Below are positions 8,154 through 16,727 of a DNA stretch of 64,000 bases, in pieces; the stretch's first letter is position 1, and each line of letters opens with the position of its first letter. Below the pieces are notes generated by a model. It did no database searches. It saw only the letters and a list, made by a program, of their open reading frames with translations, and was not told the origin of the DNA. This DNA is from SIAQ01 sp963767835. Lineage in GTDB: Bacteria > Planctomycetota > Planctomycetia > Gemmatales > Gemmataceae. The position numbers and the translations under genes were made by a program. Where the stretch lies: positions 310,001 through 374,000 of the forward strand of contig CAVYFY010000015.1 of assembly GCA_963767835.1 (NCBI GenBank), written 5' to 3'.

Positions 8154-9155
8154 TTACGCCGCGCCGATCTTGAGCAGAATCTTGCCGCCGCGTGCCGACC
8201 GCTCCACATGTTCAATTGCCTGCGGCAACTGATCGAGCGTATAAATTGCCGCCACCGGTGTTGTCAACACGCCGGCCCGCATCAGCGCGATGATTTGGCG
8301 GAACAGGCCGAGCATGCGCAAGACGCTCTGCTGTGCGACCCATTCGGAGAGCCAAAAGCCTTCGATTGCGCGTTGCCCGCCGATGAGGGCCCGTGGATCA
8401 AGCGGGATCGGCTCGTTCGACAGCGTGCCGTAAAGGAGCAATCGTCCCTGCGGTGACAACGATTGCACGATCGGAGTGACGCCGGGCCCGCCCACGCAAT
8501 CGAGGGCATAAGGAACCATCGCGCCGTCGGTGATTTGGTGTACCCGGGCAGGAATGTCCTCGGAGTCAGCAAGAACCGCATCGGCGCCCAACTGGGTCAA
8601 TTCGGCCGAAAGGTCGAGTCGGCGAACGATATTGATGGTGCGAAAGCCAAGATTTTTGCCCAGGCGTATGACCATGCGGCCCAGGGCGCTGCCGGCCGCG
8701 GTTTGCAGCAGCCAGCCGCCGCGCGAAACTTGCAACACACGCTGCGTCATGATTAGGGCGGTCGCCGGATTGACGAAAAACGCCGCGACTTGCTCATCGG
8801 GCAAATCATCGGGCACCGGCACCACTTGCTTGGCGGGGAGCACGACCATCTCCTGCCAGGCGCCGCCCTTCCCATGGAGGACCGCAACGCGCCGCCCGGT
8901 TTTGAGCCCGCGCAATTTCGCCAGCCACCCGGAGCCGACCGATTCGACGACGCCGACTCCTTCATACCCCGGCGTCGCGGGCAGATTTGGCAAGCGCCCG
9001 TACTGCCCGCGCACCGTCATAAGATCGGAGGGATTGATCGGCGACATCAACATGCGCACGCGCACTTCGCCGGATGCGGGCGTGGACGCTGGGACATCGC
9101 GCACGGAGAGAACTTCGCGAGGCTCGGCGAAGCGCTCGAAGACGATTGCTTTCAT
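8154..9155 (-). CDS. Zinc-independent MDR oxidoreductase (enoyl-reductase/quinone-reductase type)
   Basis: A 333-residue medium-chain dehydrogenase/reductase. The N-terminal GroES-like domain has NPSDLMTVRGQYG and PGYEGVGVVESVG. The Rossmann part has AAGSALGRMVIRLGKNLG, where AxxGxxG-type glycines bind NADPH. The catalytic-zinc and structural-zinc Cys/His ligands of true alcohol dehydrogenases are missing, and the NPxD motif matches the trans-2-enoyl thioester reductase (MECR/ETR) group, so an NADPH-dependent enoyl or quinone reductase is likely. The ATG overlaps the stop of the upstream DUF433-fusion gene (ATGA), implying translational coupling. Confidence 0.85.
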   Translation of the reverse strand: MKAIVFERFAEPREVLSVRDVPASTPASGEVRVRMLMSPINPSDLMTVRGQYGRLPNLPATPGYEGVGVVESVGSGWLAKLRGLKTGRRVAVLHGKGGAWQEMVVLPAKQVVPVPDDLPDEQVAAFFVNPATALIMTQRVLQVSRGGWLLQTAAGSALGRMVIRLGKNLGFRTINIVRRLDLSAELTQLGADAVLADSEDIPARVHQITDGAMVPYALDCVGGPGVTPIVQSLSPQGRLLLYGTLSNEPIPLDPRALIGGQRAIEGFWLSEWVAQQSVLRMLGLFRQIIALMRAGVLTTPVAAIYTLDQLPQAIEHVERSARGGKILLKIGAA

Positions 9156-9601
9156 TGGGGTATTGTATGGTTGGGCGATGGTGCGGCGTTGCCGTCCTGG
9201 ATTGAGGATGCCGCTTTGGATCCCGTCTCGATCCGCCGCGGCGGGAAGCTGACGTATTGGCGGCCGCTTTCTTTTTCCTGCCGGCGAATATCTGCGAAGA
9301 TGGCGGCGATGTCGTTGTTGAATTTCGCCGCATGCTCGTGACGCACTTTCCGGAATTCGGCGACAATCGGATCTTCGGTCACGGCTGGGTTCCCCTCGGA
9401 TCGCAGAAAATCGCTGGCATACGCCAGGCGTGCTTGCAAATCCTCGGGCTGGAAATGGTCGTATTCGGCCAAAACCTGGTCCATCGTCCAGCCTCGGCCG
9501 AGCAAATCGAGGACAAATTCAACGGATATGCGCGTTCCTTTGATGATCGGCTTGCCGACGAGGATTGCCGGATCGATGGTGATGTGTTCGCGCCAGTTCA
9601 T
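9152..9601 (-). CDS. DUF433 antitoxin-like protein fused to an EHAAKFN-type domain
   Basis: The 149-residue protein has two parts. Residues 1-75 are a DUF433 domain (ITIDPAILVGKPIIKGTRIS, then GWTMDQVLAEYDHFQPEDL), a winged-helix family usually encoded as an antitoxin beside a PIN-like DUF5615 toxin. Residues 80-130 (DPIVAEFRKVRHEHAAKFNN through GRQYVSFPPRR) closely match the separate 70-residue protein at 10843-11055. At the join an in-frame GTG followed by ACCGAA matches the MTED start of that paralogue, so this may be a fusion or two overlapping genes. No toxin gene is adjacent: upstream is a membrane protein, downstream the coupled MDR gene. Confidence 0.75.
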   Translation of the reverse strand: MNWREHITIDPAILVGKPIIKGTRISVEFVLDLLGRGWTMDQVLAEYDHFQPEDLQARLAYASDFLRSEGNPAVTEDPIVAEFRKVRHEHAAKFNNDIAAIFADIRRQEKESGRQYVSFPPRRIETGSKAASSIQDGNAAPSPNHTIPQ

Positions 9602-9644
9602 GGGTGCGTTCTCCAAATCGCGTGATGGGCTGGTGGTTGCCCAA

Positions 9645-10229
9645 TCACTCGTTGGCTGGCTCGCTTTGGTTGCCCTGCGCAGGTGTCCCGAAATAGGCCG
9701 CAAAAGCTGCCGAAATGACCAAAATAACGAAACCCCCGACCCAGCCGCCGATTTGCGACGCGATTCCGGTAAGGATAGCCACGACTCCGGCTTTAACGAC
9801 TGAGTAAAGCACAACTCTGGTTCGAGAGGTTCTTGGCTGTACTTCCGCCGGATTATCCGGTGGATCAGATGGCCTGGCCGGCACGGTAATCACGGGGTTA
9901 GCGCTAGCGTGAAGGGCGTAACCAAAAATATAGGCCAACGCTGCTTGCGAAAGGAAGAATAATAAAAGAGCGATAAAGTCACCGGGGACGTATCCACCGT
10001 CGGGCGTGGCGATTCCAATCAGAAAATAGATCAAATAATGTAGAAACCAGGAAATAACCGGAACGATAACGAGCATTAAGAATAACGGACCCCCTATGAC
10101 AAGGACGGTGTGGCCAGATGCATTCCCGTCAGCCGCAAACGTGTCCCAATCAAACTTGCATCGGCTCAATTCAACGCACGTCATGGCGATCGCCCAAATC
10201 GGAGCGATCATTAGCCCCAAGAAAAACAC
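9645..10229 (-). CDS. Multi-pass membrane protein of unknown function
   Basis: A 194-residue protein with about five hydrophobic segments (near 1-20, 42-62, 66-86, 92-112 and 140-185) and a short charged, proline-rich loop (about 118-138). I recognise no family. Its start overlaps the end of the prepilin-like gene at 10211-10642 by 19 bases, so the two are probably cotranscribed and made together. Confidence 0.65.
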   Translation of the reverse strand: MFFLGLMIAPIWAIAMTCVELSRCKFDWDTFAADGNASGHTVLVIGGPLFLMLVIVPVISWFLHYLIYFLIGIATPDGGYVPGDFIALLLFFLSQAALAYIFGYALHASANPVITVPARPSDPPDNPAEVQPRTSRTRVVLYSVVKAGVVAILTGIASQIGGWVGGFVILVISAAFAAYFGTPAQGNQSEPANE

Positions 10230-10642
10230 GTTTGATAAAAGCTGGTTTTTCCAGAAGACCCTCCATTCGTCGTTCCGATAGCGGGAGGTGTACCACTCTG
10301 GGGCGATCGCTTGACATCTTGGCGCGGGGCGTTAGCAATGGCGATTTCGGCAGGTTTGTCGATTCTAGACGCGTCCGTTAGCTTGCCCGTCGGCTCATCT
10401 GGCTTCTCCCCCGCAGCCTTCCGCCGATCCCTCTCCAGCTGCGCAGCAATAGCAGCCTGAACAGCAGCCTGTCGAGAAAGCTCCATCCGCTTTTCCTCAT
10501 CAGCCACCTGACCGTTTTGGAGAGCGCGTTGCACGGCCGGAACAAGGCAGGCAATGAGAATGGCAATGAGAGCAACCACGACGAGCGCTTCTATGGCGTT
10601 TCCACCATGCCTACGAATCGGAGTACGTATAAACGTAGTCAT
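10211..10642 (-). CDS. Prepilin-like single-pass protein
   Basis: A 143-residue protein beginning with a basic leader, then RRHGGNAIEALVVVALIAIL and LVPAVQRALQN. This resembles the type IV pilin/DUF1559 N-terminus ([26 protein letters not shown]), keeping the Glu at +5 relative to the Gly but with altered flanking residues. The rest is a charged helix and a low-complexity tail. The start MTTFIRTP is chosen because GAGGGA lies just upstream and it gives a normal 14-residue leader. It may be cleaved by a prepilin peptidase; it could also simply be a membrane-anchored protein that has lost processing. Confidence 0.65.
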   Translation of the reverse strand: MTTFIRTPIRRHGGNAIEALVVVALIAILIACLVPAVQRALQNGQVADEEKRMELSRQAAVQAAIAAQLERDRRKAAGEKPDEPTGKLTDASRIDKPAEIAIANAPRQDVKRSPQSGTPPAIGTTNGGSSGKTSFYQTCFSWG

Positions 10643-10842
10643 CGTCGTCCCTCGATAACATTCGTTGAATGCGAGAACAATCCGTGAGTTCGCCATGGTT
10701 CGTTCACCCATCTATTCGCTCTATCTTCGCCGACATTGTTGACCGAGGCAATTGTTTTTTTCTCGGGGCCGCACTGACTTTCAAAATCCGTCGTGCTGAT
10801 CCGAGCAATTGACCTCTTTCCCGCGACGGCAAAAATTCAACG

Positions 10843-11055
10843 TCAGTCGGCACATTCCTTCTCGCCGTTCTCGCTTGAGGGAGCAGGTTCGGATTTCGTT
10901 TTGATCCGCCGCGGCGGGAAGCTGACGTATTGGCGGCCGCTCTCTTTTGCTATCCGACGATAATCCTCGAAGATGGCCGCGATGTCGTTATTGAATTTCG
11001 CCGCGTGCTCGTGGCGTACCTTTCGGATTTCGCCGACGATGGGATCTTCTGTCAT
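10843..11055 (-). CDS. Putative antitoxin of a PIN module (EHAAKFN family)
   Basis: The 70-residue protein starts MTEDPIVGEIRKVRHEHAAK and contains GRQYVSFPPRR. The ATG overlaps the stop of the upstream PIN gene (ATGA), the usual arrangement of a co-translated toxin-antitoxin pair. A near-identical domain is fused to DUF433 at 9152-9601. From memory, small proteins of this pattern often follow this type of PIN gene in planctomycetes and cyanobacteria, but I know of no characterised member. The antitoxin role is inferred from position and size. Confidence 0.7.
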   Translation of the reverse strand: MTEDPIVGEIRKVRHEHAAKFNNDIAAIFEDYRRIAKESGRQYVSFPPRRIKTKSEPAPSSENGEKECAD

Positions 11056-11538
11056 GGTGTTGCCTCGCTTAGCTCTTCGGGTGTGCAAATCGTAACAGGA
11101 ACATAACCCGCTGCGGTGCAGACTTTGTTGATCTTCGAACGCATGGCCGGGTTGGCGATGTGTTTGAAATTCCACGTTACCAAGTATTCTATCCCGTTGA
11201 CGACCGCGAGGGCAATATGGGCGGCATCTTCAGGTTCGGTAATCGGCACCGCGCCCTGCGCCACTGAAGGCGTCGGCCAAATCCTGTGCCGCTTGCGATG
11301 GGGGGAGAATTGGCAATCCCTTGAGCGATGCAAGGCGATCTTGCACGGCTTGCGGGTCGCCCGTGCTTGCTTCACGCAGCACCACATCTGAAACAATCAG
11401 ATCGTATTTGGCCGGCGCATTGCGCCACCAGTCGCGCGTAATCTTCTGCCGAGCCGCGACGATCAGGTCACCGCTCGGCCAGCTGGTCAAATAGCCGATC
11501 ACCGAGGTTTCAACGTATACTTTTGGCTTCACGATCAC
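11052..11538 (-). pseudogene. PIN-domain (VapC-like) toxin with a one-base frameshift
   Basis: The first frame starts at GTG 11538 (KPKVYVETSVIGYLTSWPSG, with the first PIN acidic residue in the VETS context) and runs to a premature stop near 11230. The remainder (VPITEPEDAAHIALAVVNGI, YLVTWNFKHIANP, ICTPEEL) continues in another frame. Removing one C from the CCC at 11254-11256 joins them into a complete PIN protein of about 161 residues. The GTG start overlaps the moxR stop (GTGA), so it is coupled to moxR. The change may be a true inactivation or a sequencing error; function (RNase toxin) follows from the family. Confidence 0.8.
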
Positions 11539-12559
11539 TTCCTCTTCTTGTCATACTTCCCAATATCCGGCGGCTGCACCGTCTCCAGCAGCTTCTGGAT
11601 CACGTCCTCGCTGGTCTTCCCCTCCGCCTGCGCTTGAAAATTGGTGCTGACGCGATGACGCAGCACCGGGATCGCGACCTTTTTGACATCGTCGATGGCG
11701 GCGCTGAAGCGGCCATCCATCGCGGCCATGGCGCGGCGCCTTGCACCAGGAAGATGCCGGCGCGCGGGCCGGCCCCCCAATCGACCATCCGCTTCACGAA
11801 CTCCGGCGCCGACGGGTCCTTGGGCCGAGTCGCACGCACCAGCTTCGCCACGTATTCGGTCACGAAATCGCCGACCGGCACCGAGCGCACCAGCTTTTGC
11901 ATGTTGAGAATCGCTCGCCCCGACAGCACCTTCGCGATCTCCGACGCCTCATCCTTCGTCGCCAGGCTGATGATCTTGCGCTCCTCGTCGTAGCTCGGGT
12001 AATCGACCTTGATGTTGAACATGAAGCGATCGAGCTGGGCCTCCGGCAATGGATACGTTCCTTCTTGTTCGATCGGATTCTGCGTCGCGATGACAAAAAA
12101 CGGATCGGGCAAGTTGTATGTTTCCTGCCCGACCGTCACCTGGCGTTCCTGCATCGCCTGTAAAAGCGCGGCCTGTGTTTTCGGCGGCGTGCGGTTGATC
12201 TCGTCAGCCAAGACGATGTTGGCGAAGATCGGGCCCTTGACGAAGCGGAATTCGCGCTTGCCGGAGCTTTCGTCGAGGATGGTGGTGCCGGTGATGTCCG
12301 ACGGCATCAGATCGGGCGTGAACTGGATGCGCTTGAACTGCACGTCGAGAATCTGGCTGATCGAGCTGACCATAAGCGTCTTCGCCAGGCCCGGCACGCC
12401 GACCAGAAGGCAATGGCCACGCGTGAAGACGGCGGCGAGAACTTGCTCGATGACATCGGCTTGGCCGACGACGGTGCGTTTGAGCTGGTCGATGATTTGA
12501 TTGCGAGCCTGGCTGAACTGGGCGAGGTACTCGCTGATTTTATCTTTGTCGGCGGACAC
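11535..12559 (-). CDS. moxR: MoxR family AAA+ ATPase (frameshifted near the C-terminus)
   Basis: MoxR AAA+ ATPases act as chaperones beside VWA-domain Bat proteins. The GTG start at 12559 follows AAGAAAGG. Walker A is GVPGLAKT at residues 54-61, Walker B IVLADE at 115-120, and the sensor region includes ATQNPIEQEGTYPLPEAQLDRF. Near 11735-11740 the frame breaks: it reads FLVQGAAPWPRW, while a second frame gives RAMAAMDGRFSAAIDDVKK and then VAIPVLRHRVSTNF, the expected MoxR lid. One missing base in GGCGCC would restore LVQGARAMAAMDGRF and a protein of about 341 residues. It is the last Bat gene and is coupled to the PIN gene. Confidence 0.88.
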
Positions 12560-12582
12560 GCGCGGCCTTTCTTGGTGGCATT

Positions 12583-12619
12583 CGTTTAGCGTTCGTGGGT
12601 TCGCTGCGAACGCTAAACG
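12583..12619. repeat. Palindromic repeat, family B
   Basis: CGTTTAGCGTTCG and its reverse complement around a short loop, between batE and moxR. Lying inside the operon, it may act as an mRNA stem between cistrons. Confidence 0.75.
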
Positions 12620-12665
12620 GGAGCGCCGGAATGAATACCATCATTGTAATCATTGTAAAGCAAAT

Positions 12666-13493
12666 TCACGGTTCGACGATGAGGACGCGCTCGCACGGCA
12701 GCCAGCCGACCTCGCCGGTGCTGAGGCGGATTTGCACCCAGTTGCCTCGGGCGTGGATTCGCCTGGCTTCCATGCCGCGCGGCAACATCGGCAGCGCGGC
12801 GTGTTGCGGATAGCTCGTCGCGTTGCCCTGATAGAACGCGGAATTTTCCGCGATGACCACGAGCGGGGTATTGCGGTCGAACTCGGCTTGCCCTTGTTGA
12901 TGCCAGAGTGCGGCGCCGGAACCAACCGCAATCAGCAAGGCCAGCCCCGCGATCCAAGTCAAAGGCGCAAATCGACCTTCGCCAGCCCGCCATCGGAGCA
13001 GGACAAGCGTTCCAGACGCGAGTGCCACGCCGTAGGAGCCGACGAAGATACCGAAAAGCTCCAGCGGTGGTGGCCGATGCAGCCACGCGGGCCAGGTCTC
13101 GGGATCGAGCCGGCCTTCACCAGTCGGCGGATAGAGCACCTTGCGGCGGGCGAAATCGAGATGTTCGCGCATCGCCGCGTCGTTGGGATCAAGCTTGAGG
13201 CCGACGTGATACGCCCAGATCGCTTCGGGCCAACGGTCGGTGAGCACGGCGGCGTTGCCGAGGCTGCGGTAAAGCGCCGGGTTGCGAATGCCGTGGAGGT
13301 GCAGTTCCAGGTAGCGGTCGGCCGCGTCGGAGAAATGCGTGCGTGCCAGCAGGAAGCGCGATTTGTTCTCGACGCCGCGCTGAAACGCCGCCTCGGCCTG
13401 CCCCGCAATCTCCTCGTCGGTGCGCAGCGAACCCTGGGCTTTCCCGAACGCCGGCAACGAGATCGCGATCATGACGGCGATCAGCGCACGCAT
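12666..13493 (-). CDS. BatE-like TPR/SH3 membrane protein
   Basis: The 275-residue protein has a signal peptide (1-19), a TPR-like helical region (about 25-125; NPALYRSLGNAAVLTDRWPE), two membrane segments (about 147-165 and 178-196) and a C-terminal bacterial SH3-like domain (ARGNWVQIRLSTGEVGWLP). This order is that of BatE in Bacteroides aerotolerance-type operons. Its start overlaps the end of batD by 13 bases. It probably acts in the envelope with BatA-D; biochemical function is not established for the family. Confidence 0.8.
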   Translation of the reverse strand: MRALIAVMIAISLPAFGKAQGSLRTDEEIAGQAEAAFQRGVENKSRFLLARTHFSDAADRYLELHLHGIRNPALYRSLGNAAVLTDRWPEAIWAYHVGLKLDPNDAAMREHLDFARRKVLYPPTGEGRLDPETWPAWLHRPPPLELFGIFVGSYGVALASGTLVLLRWRAGEGRFAPLTWIAGLALLIAVGSGAALWHQQGQAEFDRNTPLVVIAENSAFYQGNATSYPQHAALPMLPRGMEARRIHARGNWVQIRLSTGEVGWLPCERVLIVEP

Positions 13494-14463
13494 GGATCGG
13501 CCTCCAGCGTTTGGATTAGCGTCGCGCCTTGCTCGGCGAGCGATTTCGCGTCAACCGGCGACCCATTTGTGAATTGAACGGCGTCGCACGCTTGCAGAAA
13601 CGCTTCGGCCTGAGCGCAGCGCTCCAACGCGAAGCCGCGCCGCTTGAGAAATCGCGCAACCTCGCGCGGCGTCGGCTCAATCGCGGGGAAATCGAACCGC
13701 TCGCGCAAATAACGGCACATGAAGCTCCACGGCGAATCCCTGCCGCGCGCAGATCGGTCAGAGCGCGCTGGGCCGCATCGTTGCGCCGATCATTCCTTGA
13801 GCGGCTCGCGGAACATCCAACCAGAATGCTAGCCAGTAACCCACCGATCAGCAACACGACCATCATGTCACGCGCCAGTTCGATCGGCGGCGAGGGAGGC
13901 GTCAGAACTTCCGACGCCGGTGCATGCTCGAAAAAAGAATCCGGCACGGCGATCGGCTTTTCCGGCCCCGGATCGGACGGCTTCGGCTTCACTGTGATCT
14001 TGATTGGCTCGGCGGGTATGGTTACGAATTTGTGCTTACCTGTAATAGCCGGGTCGAAATAGATCAGCTTGATGCCATCGATCGCGTTGACCCTGTCATG
14101 TTTCGGCTTGAGCCGATAGACGAAGAGCCAGGTCTTTTGATCGCGATCCACCCGGTGCTCGTCGCGCATTTCTTGCACGTAGAAATCGCCGTCCCAGTTG
14201 GGGAAAAGATCGAGGTGCTTGCGGTCCGGCTCATATTTCGCCGGCCCAGAGCCGATGATGCGGATGCGCAGCGTGATCGACTCCTCGACGTGCACATCGG
14301 TCGGCTCGGCGCTGACCTGGATGGTGTATTTGCCGACGATGTTGCTGAATCCGTCGGGGCGACCGACGAGCGGCGGATCGATGTTCGGCGGCTGGGCGAT
14401 TACTGGAGCGGCAGATATTAGGATAACAAAAAGAAGAGTTCGCACTCCGATTCTAGAAGCCAA
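13481..14463 (-). CDS. BatD-like protein (frameshifted)
   Basis: The protein starts with a signal peptide (about 1-23), followed by a beta-sandwich region with YTIQVSAEPTDVHVEESITL and a membrane segment (ELARDMMVVLLIGGLLASILVG). After the membrane segment the frame turns into Arg/Ser-rich nonsense near 13740-13760, while the adjacent frame gives the expected cytoplasmic tail (SPWSFMCRYLRERFDFPAIE, then PTPREVARFLKRRGF) ending at 13481. One base is missing or extra. With it corrected the protein is about 327 residues. Function: envelope partner of the BatA/B VWA proteins, by family and operon position. Confidence 0.8.
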
Positions 14464-14776
14464 GCAGTCGAATTTAGCACCGAAGGCGCGGCAACAAATC
14501 AGCCCAGGGCAGAGCGGCGCGGCGCTCGCCGCGCCGCGCCGCCCTGGGTTTCGAATCGGTCCACGACTTGATCGCCCTGAAAGGGCATTACACGCTCCGG
14601 CATCGCACGCTTTTTCGCCCTTACAGGGCTTTGGCTGATTGCGGCCACGTGTACCCAGGGCGGCGCGGCGCGGCTAAACGCCGCGTCGCTCTGCCCTGGG
14701 CTGATTTGTCGGCGCACCTTCGGTGCTAAATTCAAAGGTGCAACTTCACTGCGCATGAGCATTTGTTGCATTCATG
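14464..14776. other. Gap inside the bat operon filled by a large inverted repeat
   Basis: This 313-base gap between batBC and batD is almost entirely the hairpin at 14473-14730. No gene is seen in it. Confidence 0.7.
14473..14730. repeat. Large composite inverted repeat (about 258 bp)
   Basis: The outer arms (TTTAGCACCGAAGG...CAACAAATCAGCCCAGGGC and the complementary TTTGTCGGCGCACC...GCTAAA) enclose smaller palindromes rich in GGCGCGGCG near 14513-14549 and 14650-14690, plus a central GCCCTGAAAGGGC-type hairpin. The whole can fold as one branched structure. It sits in the middle of an apparently continuous operon, so it may affect downstream expression. Elements with the CAGCCCAGGGCAGAG core are, from memory, frequent in planctomycete genomes. 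Confidence 0.8.
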
Positions 14777-16708
14777 TCACCAATCCTTACTCGACAGTGC
14801 CGCGGGCCGATCGGGATTGCGCTGATGGCGGCGGGCCTCGGCGATGCGGCGGGCATGATCGGCCAGCGTCGTCAGCGCGTCGGCGGTCGAGAGGGTTTCG
14901 ACCTGGTCTCGATCCTCAAGCGATTTCAGAATGCCCGCCTGGAGCCGATCGGATTTTTTTCCCTCGGGCGCATTGTCATCCTTTTCCGCATTGACGTTCT
15001 TCTTCGGATCGGCATTCACGTATTGCTCATCCGGTTTCGTCGGATCCTTCGGCTCTTTGGGGTATTGCGTGTCCCTGGGCTCTTCCTTTTTCACCGCGTC
15101 GGCGTTCTTCGCCAACTCACGGGCCGCGAGCCAGCGCATCTGAGCTACTTCGAGATTGTGCCGGGCCTTGCTGCGCAATTCGGGATCGAGTTTCGGCTCG
15201 ACCAGGCACTGGCGATAGGAAGCGACGGCGGCGGCCAACTCGTTCAGGCCATCCGGCGCATATTGCTGCAGCGCGTTGCCCAGATCGTATTGAGCGCGGG
15301 CCCGGCGCTCCGGCGGCGCCTGGTCATCCTCAAGGGCGCGGCGGTAGCACTCGATCGCCTCCTTGTAGCGCTCCAGGCGATAATACGCCGCGGCCTTGTT
15401 GAAGGAAATCTTCCCCGGGTCGGTCGTCAGGGCCTCCACTTTCTCATAATAACCGAGCGCGGCCGAGTAATCCTGGCGGGCAAACGCGTCATTGCCAAGG
15501 CGGACCAGCGCCTCCAGCTCGGGCGGTGAAGCGGCGCTGATGCTAATAATCGAGATTGCGATCAGGAAAGCCGCGACCGGAATTTTCCTCCCCTCTCCCT
15601 CCGGGAGAGCGGCCGGAGGCGAGGGCGTTTGTCGAGGTTTTTTGAATGCTCTGCCCTCACCCCCGGCCCCTCCCCCGGAAGGAGAGGGGAGTGGCCCTTC
15701 GTTCAATACCATCGTTAGCATCAACAGCAATACCGCGGGCAGCAGGAACCATGCATATCGGAGCTGATAGACCGTCAATTCCGAGTCGGTGGGCGCTTCC
15801 TCGCGCAATTCATCGGCGTCGAGCAGTTGCTGCACGACAGCGCCGAGTTTGAAATCGCTGGTGTGCGCCGGCAGATATTCGCCGCCGGTCGCACGAGCGA
15901 TGTCGCGCAATACTTCCTCGTTGAGCTTCGTGCGGACCGGCACGCCATCGAACATCAGCAGTTCGCGGTCAACCGGGATCGTTTCGGCCTTGAACGGATC
16001 GCCGATGCCAACCGTGTGAATGCGGATGCGCTTTTCCACGACAGCATCGACGCCTTGCCGCCATTCATCGTCTTTGCCCGGATCATCGCCGTCGGACAAA
16101 AGCACGAGGACCGGGCGATTGGCGCGCTGCGGATCGAAGGAAGCCAGGGCGAGCTTGATGGCCGCGCCGATGCGGGTGCCGGAGACCGCGTCTTCGACAA
16201 AGAGCGATGGAAAATCGTCCGCGGCGATCTGGCCGAGCGTGTGCCGCAGGTGGTCGTAATCCTGCGTCAAGGGGAAGAAAAGGCGCGGCTGGGCGGCGAA
16301 TCCGATCAGGGCGACGCGGTTGCCGCCGTTGTCCTCGAAGCGATTGGCCAGATCGCGCAACGCGCGCAGGGCCAACTCGCGCCGGCTCGGTTGCTCCGCC
16401 GACATGCTGCGGCTCAAATCCAGGACAACGATCACATCGCGCCCGGAGCGGAACTCGGCGCTCTTGTCCGCACCCCATTGCGGCCCGGCGCAGGCCAGCG
16501 CCAGGAGCGCGATGGCAAGCGAAAGGCAGGCAGCCTTCCAGCCGCGGCGGCCTCGCTTGACGAGAATCGCTTGTCGCCAGAGCTGGCCGCTTACTGCGTG
16601 CGCGGCTCTTTGGCGGCGAAAATGCGCATAGAGCAAGAGCGCCGAGCAGACCGGGAACGCCAGCAGCAGCCATAAGAGAGCAGGATTTGCGAACCAGGTT
16701 GACAGCAT
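14777..16708 (-). CDS. BatB-BatC fusion: VWA membrane protein with TPR domain
   Basis: The 643-residue protein joins two proteins that are separate in many species. Residues 1-335 are BatB: two N-terminal membrane helices, a VWA domain with MIDAS motif DLSRS at 97-101 (also LLSDGDDP), and a third helix near 315-335. Residues about 375-640 are BatC: a further hydrophobic helix, TPR repeats (YSAALGYYEKVEALTTDPGK, YKEAIECYRRALEDDQA) and a Lys/Pro-rich tail. The linker at about 340-373 is the translation of a REP pair (15587-15690), giving PLPSPSGGGAGGEG and TPSPPAALPEGEG. The repeat may have created the fusion. It lies 19 bases after batA. Confidence 0.88.
   Translation of the reverse strand: MLSTWFANPALLWLLLAFPVCSALLLYAHFRRQRAAHAVSGQLWRQAILVKRGRRGWKAACLSLAIALLALACAGPQWGADKSAEFRSGRDVIVVLDLSRSMSAEQPSRRELALRALRDLANRFEDNGGNRVALIGFAAQPRLFFPLTQDYDHLRHTLGQIAADDFPSLFVEDAVSGTRIGAAIKLALASFDPQRANRPVLVLLSDGDDPGKDDEWRQGVDAVVEKRIRIHTVGIGDPFKAETIPVDRELLMFDGVPVRTKLNEEVLRDIARATGGEYLPAHTSDFKLGAVVQQLLDADELREEAPTDSELTVYQLRYAWFLLPAVLLLMLTMVLNEGPLPSPSGGGAGGEGRAFKKPRQTPSPPAALPEGEGRKIPVAAFLIAISIISISAASPPELEALVRLGNDAFARQDYSAALGYYEKVEALTTDPGKISFNKAAAYYRLERYKEAIECYRRALEDDQAPPERRARAQYDLGNALQQYAPDGLNELAAAVASYRQCLVEPKLDPELRSKARHNLEVAQMRWLAARELAKNADAVKKEEPRDTQYPKEPKDPTKPDEQYVNADPKKNVNAEKDDNAPEGKKSDRLQAGILKSLEDRDQVETLSTADALTTLADHARRIAEARRHQRNPDRPAALSSKDW
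15587..15690. repeat. REP pair, family A, inside the batB-batC gene
   Basis: Two opposed family A palindromes with a spacer related to that at 71-168 (GTCGAGG, poly-T, CTGCCCTCAC). The reading frame passes through the whole element without a stop. It sits exactly between the VWA half and the TPR half of the protein. Confidence 0.88.
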
Positions 16709-16727
16709 TCAGCGTCTCGATTCCAGC

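Noticed and set aside
11600..12559. moxR as a truncated 319-residue protein with a natural end
   Set aside because: The last 30 residues of that frame are unlike MoxR, while the next frame carries the conserved C-terminal lid; a single-base error or mutation is simpler.
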